From positions 620,001 through 684,000 of the forward strand of contig NZ_JARZAE010000004.1 in the NCBI RefSeq assembly GCF_029892095.1: 64,000 nt of DNA, given 5' to 3'. The DNA is from Kitasatospora sp. MAP12-44 (GTDB lineage Bacteria; Actinomycetota; Actinomycetes; Streptomycetales; Streptomycetaceae). The first letter of the stretch is position 1, and each line of letters opens with the position of its first letter. Positions 60,769 to 64,000 of the stretch are shown here, one piece after another. A program made the translations under genes and the position numbers. The notes below the pieces were generated by a model. That model saw nothing but the letters and a program-made list of their open reading frames with translations, did no database searches and had not been told where the DNA came from.

Positions 60769-61338
60769 TTACGGCACTAGCGCGTTGTTGACGGCTCGTA
60801 GGATGTCTCTGCGGATCAGCCCGCTGCCGGCCCGGATCGCCAGCCAGTAGGCCGTGAAGCTCCGCTTGGTCGCGGCGTCGGTGCTGAGGACGCGGGTCTC
60901 GGTGATCAGCTCGGTGCCGCCGTCCTTGGCGGTGAACCGGAAGTTCATCGCCACCTTCGACCAACCGGGCTCGGCGTACGCGGCGAACTCCTCGGCCGTC
61001 CACTCCGTCTGCGGTGGCTGCGCCGGGCGCATCGCGGCGTAGCGGGCGACCTGGACCAGCACCATCTCGTGCGGCTCCTCGGCGATCAGCAGGGTCGGCG
61101 CCATCGAGTCCATCACCCGGGCGTCGCCGTCGCCCGGCACGACGCCGCTGCGCCACACGCGCGGACCGCCGCGCAGGCGCATCAGCGCGGTCGTGACCGA
61201 CAGGTCGCGCACCCGCAGGTCCCACAGGGCGTCCCACACCTGCTGCGAGCTCGCCGCGAACTGCCGCCGATGGACCTCGTGTTGATCCCACTGCGGCATG
61301 AGCAGATCGAGCTGGGTCGGCTGGTCAGCGTGCTCCAT
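60769..61338 (-). CDS. SRPBCC-fold (START/polyketide cyclase-like) protein
   Basis: 189 aa: opening QFAASSQQVWDALWDL, central strand WSKVAMNFRFTAKDGGTELITETRVL and C-terminal helix FTAYWLAIRAGSGLIRRDIL are the hallmark of SRPBCC helix-grip proteins. These bind hydrophobic ligands; some are cyclases or carriers. GGAGG lies 4 bases before ATG 61338, inside the 3' end of the mutase gene, so it belongs to the mutase operon. Role unknown. Confidence 0.78.
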   Translation of the reverse strand: MEHADQPTQLDLLMPQWDQHEVHRRQFAASSQQVWDALWDLRVRDLSVTTALMRLRGGPRVWRSGVVPGDGDARVMDSMAPTLLIAEEPHEMVLVQVARYAAMRPAQPPQTEWTAEEFAAYAEPGWSKVAMNFRFTAKDGGTELITETRVLSTDAATKRSFTAYWLAIRAGSGLIRRDILRAVNNALVP

Positions 61339-62665
61339 CGGTCCTCCGTCCGCCCGGCAGGGCTGTTGTCCCTCCGACGAGGCTCCACCTGTCGGCGTCC
61401 CCGTCGTAGCGGTCTCTCATGCAGGACAGCGCGCTCAGCAGCTCCATGCTGCCCAGGCGCGCGGAACGCGAGCGTCGAGCCGCCGCGCCCAGGGGCAGGT
61501 GCCCGGTGTCGGACCAGGCCAACCGCCCGTCCGGCTCGATCCGGCTGCGGGTGCGGCCGGGGTTGTCGGGGTGCAGGCAGTACGGCACGTCGAGGAAGCC
61601 GCGCTCCACGCCGAGGGCCAGCGCCTGGCCCACGTCGCCGTGCAGGTTCAGCACCGCTTCGATCAGGGCAGTGGCCTCCGCCAGGACACCGCTCTCCGTC
61701 GCCGGCTCGGCCGGCCCCAGCAGCAGCCGCTGCGAGGCCGCGGCGACCGCGCCGGCCAGTTCCAGCGCCTCGATGTTCTCCGCGACGGTCGGCACCCGGG
61801 TGGCCTCGGCGGAGGTCTTGACGATGAGCCGGGCCGCGTCGCCGCGCACCGCGAGCTCGGCCGAGTCGCACAGCAGCCGCAGCGCGCCGTCCCGGGAGGT
61901 CGGATACACACCCATGTAGGTGTACAGCACGATGTGCCAGTCCAGGTCGCCCAGGTACTCGGCGGCGAGGACCCGCAGGGCGGCGAGCGCCTCAAGGTCC
62001 TGGCTCCTGCTCGTCTGCTGCGCGTAGCTCAGCGAGACACTGCGCAGGCCGTGCGCGCGGAAGAACACGCATTCGAGCACGGAGATCGCGATCAGCAGGC
62101 TCGGCGGACACAACTGGCCGAGCATGCAACCGCCGAAGCTCTCCAGGTGGGGCTCGGTCCCGAAGGTGTCGCGCAGCCGCAGGAACAGCCGGCAGGCTCG
62201 CGACCACTCCCGAATCGAGTCGCGCACCGGGACTCGGCCGTACGGCAGGCAGTAGGAGATCGGCCCGCCCTCGGTGGCGTCCAGACCCAGGGCGGTGAGC
62301 GCCTCGATGATCTCGCAGGGCTGCGCCGAGCCGTGCCGGACCTGGACCGGAAAGTCCGGCCCCGCGAGCCCGCCGAGCACGCCACGGGTCACCGCGGCCG
62401 GGTGGTTGACGATCGGGTAGCCGTTGAGCCGCGTGCCGTCGGCGAGGGCGGTCCGCGCGCTGGCGTAGTCGCGGACCCGGGTGTAGCTGTCCAAGGTGAT
62501 CGTGCCCACCGAGGTGGCCCGCGCGGCACGGGTCGCGAGCAGCCCGCGCCGCATGTCCGCCGGGTCGCTGAAGCCCATCCGCGGCTGCACCACCAGCTCA
62601 CCCCGGCGATGGGCCGCGGCGACGAACGCCGCGAACGGCCCCGGCGCCTCGATCGATGTGGTCAC
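61325..62665 (-). CDS. glmE: glutamate (methylaspartate) mutase, large subunit E
   Basis: 446 aa from GTG 62665, which overlaps the small-subunit stop (GTGA). Family features are VQPRMGFSDPADMRRGLL, the VRHGSAQPCEIIEAL strand, GGPISYCLPYGR with the active-site region, and FGGCMLGQLCPPSLL. With the cobalamin-binding S subunit it rearranges L-glutamate to (2S,3S)-3-methylaspartate. Antibiotic clusters such as friulimicin and vicenistatin use such mutases to supply 3-methylaspartate. An isolated mutase pair of this kind usually signals secondary metabolism in streptomycetes. Confidence 0.88.
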   Translation of the reverse strand: MTTSIEAPGPFAAFVAAAHRRGELVVQPRMGFSDPADMRRGLLATRAARATSVGTITLDSYTRVRDYASARTALADGTRLNGYPIVNHPAAVTRGVLGGLAGPDFPVQVRHGSAQPCEIIEALTALGLDATEGGPISYCLPYGRVPVRDSIREWSRACRLFLRLRDTFGTEPHLESFGGCMLGQLCPPSLLIAISVLECVFFRAHGLRSVSLSYAQQTSRSQDLEALAALRVLAAEYLGDLDWHIVLYTYMGVYPTSRDGALRLLCDSAELAVRGDAARLIVKTSAEATRVPTVAENIEALELAGAVAAASQRLLLGPAEPATESGVLAEATALIEAVLNLHGDVGQALALGVERGFLDVPYCLHPDNPGRTRSRIEPDGRLAWSDTGHLPLGAAARRSRSARLGSMELLSALSCMRDRYDGDADRWSLVGGTTALPGGRRTDGAR

Positions 62666-63153
62666 CGCGTCACGGCCAGGGGCCCGCCGGCGAGAACGGA
62701 AAGGTAGTGCGTGAACGAGCCGATGTCGACGCCGTCCTGGAACACGGCGTCGAAGCCGGCTGCCAGCAGCGCCACCACCCGGTCGGCGCCGACCTCGCCG
62801 GCCACGCCGAGCTTGCCGCCGATGACCGCGGGGATCCCGAACAGCTCCTCGACCTCGCGCAGCGCCGTGATCAACCGGACGCCGTCGATGTGCCCGTGCC
62901 CGTTGACCGAGCTGACCACCAGCAGCTGCGGCCGATGCCGCAGGCAGGCCTCGATGACCTCGCCATCGGGCGTGGTGGCGCCGAGATTGACCACCTCCCA
63001 GCCCAGTTCCTCCAGCAGCAGGCGCAGATACACCAGGTTCCAGGTGTGCGCATCGGAGGAGACCCCGGTCAGCACCACCGTGGGGCGGCCATCCGCGTCG
63101 GGCGCGGCCGGCTGAGGCGCCGCGCATCCGGCCCGGGCCGGCAGAGGAGGCAT
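62662..63153 (-). CDS. glmS: glutamate (methylaspartate) mutase, B12-binding subunit S
   Basis: 163 aa. The B12 motif reads SSDAHTWNLVYL: Asp and the cobalt-ligating His of DxHxxG are kept, but Gly is replaced by Asn. Further B12-fold motifs are SSVNGHGHID and IGGKLG. The extended N-terminus (about 30 residues) is Pro/Ala-rich. ATG 63153 shares a base with the aminotransferase stop (TGATG). It binds adenosylcobalamin and pairs with the E subunit encoded next. Confidence 0.87.
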   Translation of the reverse strand: MPPLPARAGCAAPQPAAPDADGRPTVVLTGVSSDAHTWNLVYLRLLLEELGWEVVNLGATTPDGEVIEACLRHRPQLLVVSSVNGHGHIDGVRLITALREVEELFGIPAVIGGKLGVAGEVGADRVVALLAAGFDAVFQDGVDIGSFTHYLSVLAGGPLAVTR

Positions 63154-64000
63154 CAGCACGCCTCCGTCACACGGGAGGCATGCACGGACGCCTGCCCGGA
63201 CGCCGACCCGGGCGCCGGCTCGGACGCCGGGGCCGGGAGCCGGTCCAGCCAGCCATGGCGGTCCGGGACCCGGCCGCGCTGCACATCGGCCAGGACGGCA
63301 TGCAGCCGGGAGGCCACCGGCCCGACCTGGCCGCTGCCGATCGTCCACGACCCGGCCGAGGACTCCGCGCGCGCGACCGGGGTCACCACCGCCGCGGTGC
63401 CGCACGCGAACGTCTCCGTCATGGCACCGCTCTCGGCGTCGGCCCGCCACTGGTCGACGGTCAGGCGCCGCTCCTCGACCGCCAGGCCCAACTCCCGGGC
63501 CAGCGTCAGCAGCGAGTCGCGGGTCACCCCGGGCAGCAGGGTGCCGGTCAGCGGCGGCGTCACCAGGACCGCCTCGGCGCCGGAGCCGTAGACGAAGAAC
63601 AGGTTCATGCCGCCCATTTCCTCGACCCAGCGGTGCTCGGCGGCGTCCAGCCACACCACCTGCTGGCAGTTGTGCTCGGCCGCCTCGGCCTGCGCGAGGT
63701 ATCCGGGGGCGTAGTTGCCCGCGCACTTGGCCTCACCGGTGCCGCCGGGCGCGGCGCGGGTGTACTGCTCGCAGATCCAGACCGACACCGAGGGCGCGTC
63801 CGCTCCGAAGAACGCGTCGGTGACGCACGCCATCAGCAGGAACTCGTAGCTGCGCGAAGGCCGCAGCGCCAGCGAGACGTCGGTGGCGAACATCAGCGGC
63901 CGCAGGTAGAGGCTCTGCGTCGGATGCGACGGCACCCACGGCTCGTCCACGGCCAGCAGCTCCCGGACCGCCTGCACGAACAGCTCCTCGGGCAGCTCCG
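63153..64000 (-). CDS. branched-chain amino acid aminotransferase, C-terminal part
   Basis: The frame is open to the window edge, so the N-terminus is outside. Fold-type IV PLP enzyme: the lysine region TGEAKCAGNYA, then HRWVEEMGGMNLFFVY and ETFACGTAAVVTPV match actinobacterial IlvE. The tail carries a low-complexity linker (APASEPAPGSASGQ). As first known gene of the mutase operon it may handle methylated oxo-acids or aspartate analogues instead of (or besides) valine, leucine and isoleucine. Confidence 0.87.
   Translation of the reverse strand, partial: ELPEELFVQAVRELLAVDEPWVPSHPTQSLYLRPLMFATDVSLALRPSRSYEFLLMACVTDAFFGADAPSVSVWICEQYTRAAPGGTGEAKCAGNYAPGYLAQAEAAEHNCQQVVWLDAAEHRWVEEMGGMNLFFVYGSGAEAVLVTPPLTGTLLPGVTRDSLLTLARELGLAVEERRLTVDQWRADAESGAMTETFACGTAAVVTPVARAESSAGSWTIGSGQVGPVASRLHAVLADVQRGRVPDRHGWLDRLPAPASEPAPGSASGQASVHASRVTEAC

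Overview
The window is high-GC actinomycete DNA, most like Streptomyces or Kitasatospora. The grounds are the very high GC content, frequent GTG starts, long mirror ORFs opposite real genes, streptomycete-like Zur, ZnuA and His-rich proteins, and a giant modular peptide synthetase. No rRNA, tRNA or CRISPR array is visible.

Layout. (1) 1-407: the 3' end of a crotonase (enoyl-CoA hydratase) gene. (2) 647-36180: two translationally coupled NRPS genes coding for 7354 and 4490 aa. I read 11 modules and a C-terminal thioesterase. From the A-domain pocket residues and the C-domain types the product is predicted as (acyl?)-D-Ser-Ser-Ser-Ser-(Ile/Val)-D-Asp-X7-Val-D-Asp-D-X10-Val. X7 has a weakly Hpg-like code and X10 a degenerate Ser-like code. 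D-residues would come from four dual epimerization/condensation domains rather than separate E domains. (3) 36255-42618: a methyltransferase downstream of a CitA/DcuS-type two-component system, divergent from a TauABC/SsuABC-type ABC transporter. (4) 42696-52984: a zinc island, all on the minus strand. It holds an ArsR regulator, a His-rich metal-binding protein, a methyltransferase, a trio of PLP enzymes (SufS-like, CysK-rhodanese fusion, LysA/Y4yA-like), Zur, and a complete ZnuA/C/B/B zinc importer headed by a pair of inverted Zur-type boxes. (5) 53311-55349: a DEDDh exonuclease gene cut in two by an IS200/IS605-group element (IS1341 type, TnpB only), followed by a decayed MFS transporter. 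(6) 56063-64000: a flavodoxin, then a divergent regulator and operons coding for a GltB-like FMN enzyme, a stand-alone AsnRS-paralogue asparagine synthetase, a LuxR-type regulator, a DUF3995 membrane protein, an SRPBCC protein, both subunits of glutamate (methylaspartate) mutase, and a branched-chain aminotransferase that runs off the window.

How the parts may work together (inference). Glutamate mutase makes 3-methylaspartate and the AsnA-like enzyme could amidate it. The two Asp-type A domains of the NRPS are possible users, although 20 kb of other genes lie between. The zinc island looks like one Zur-controlled response to zinc starvation. Its PLP trio plus methyltransferase has no obvious housekeeping role and may make or modify a small sulfur- or diamine-containing metal ligand. 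The TnpB element inserted without target duplication after TTCAC. Joining the flanks restores the exonuclease reading frame exactly.
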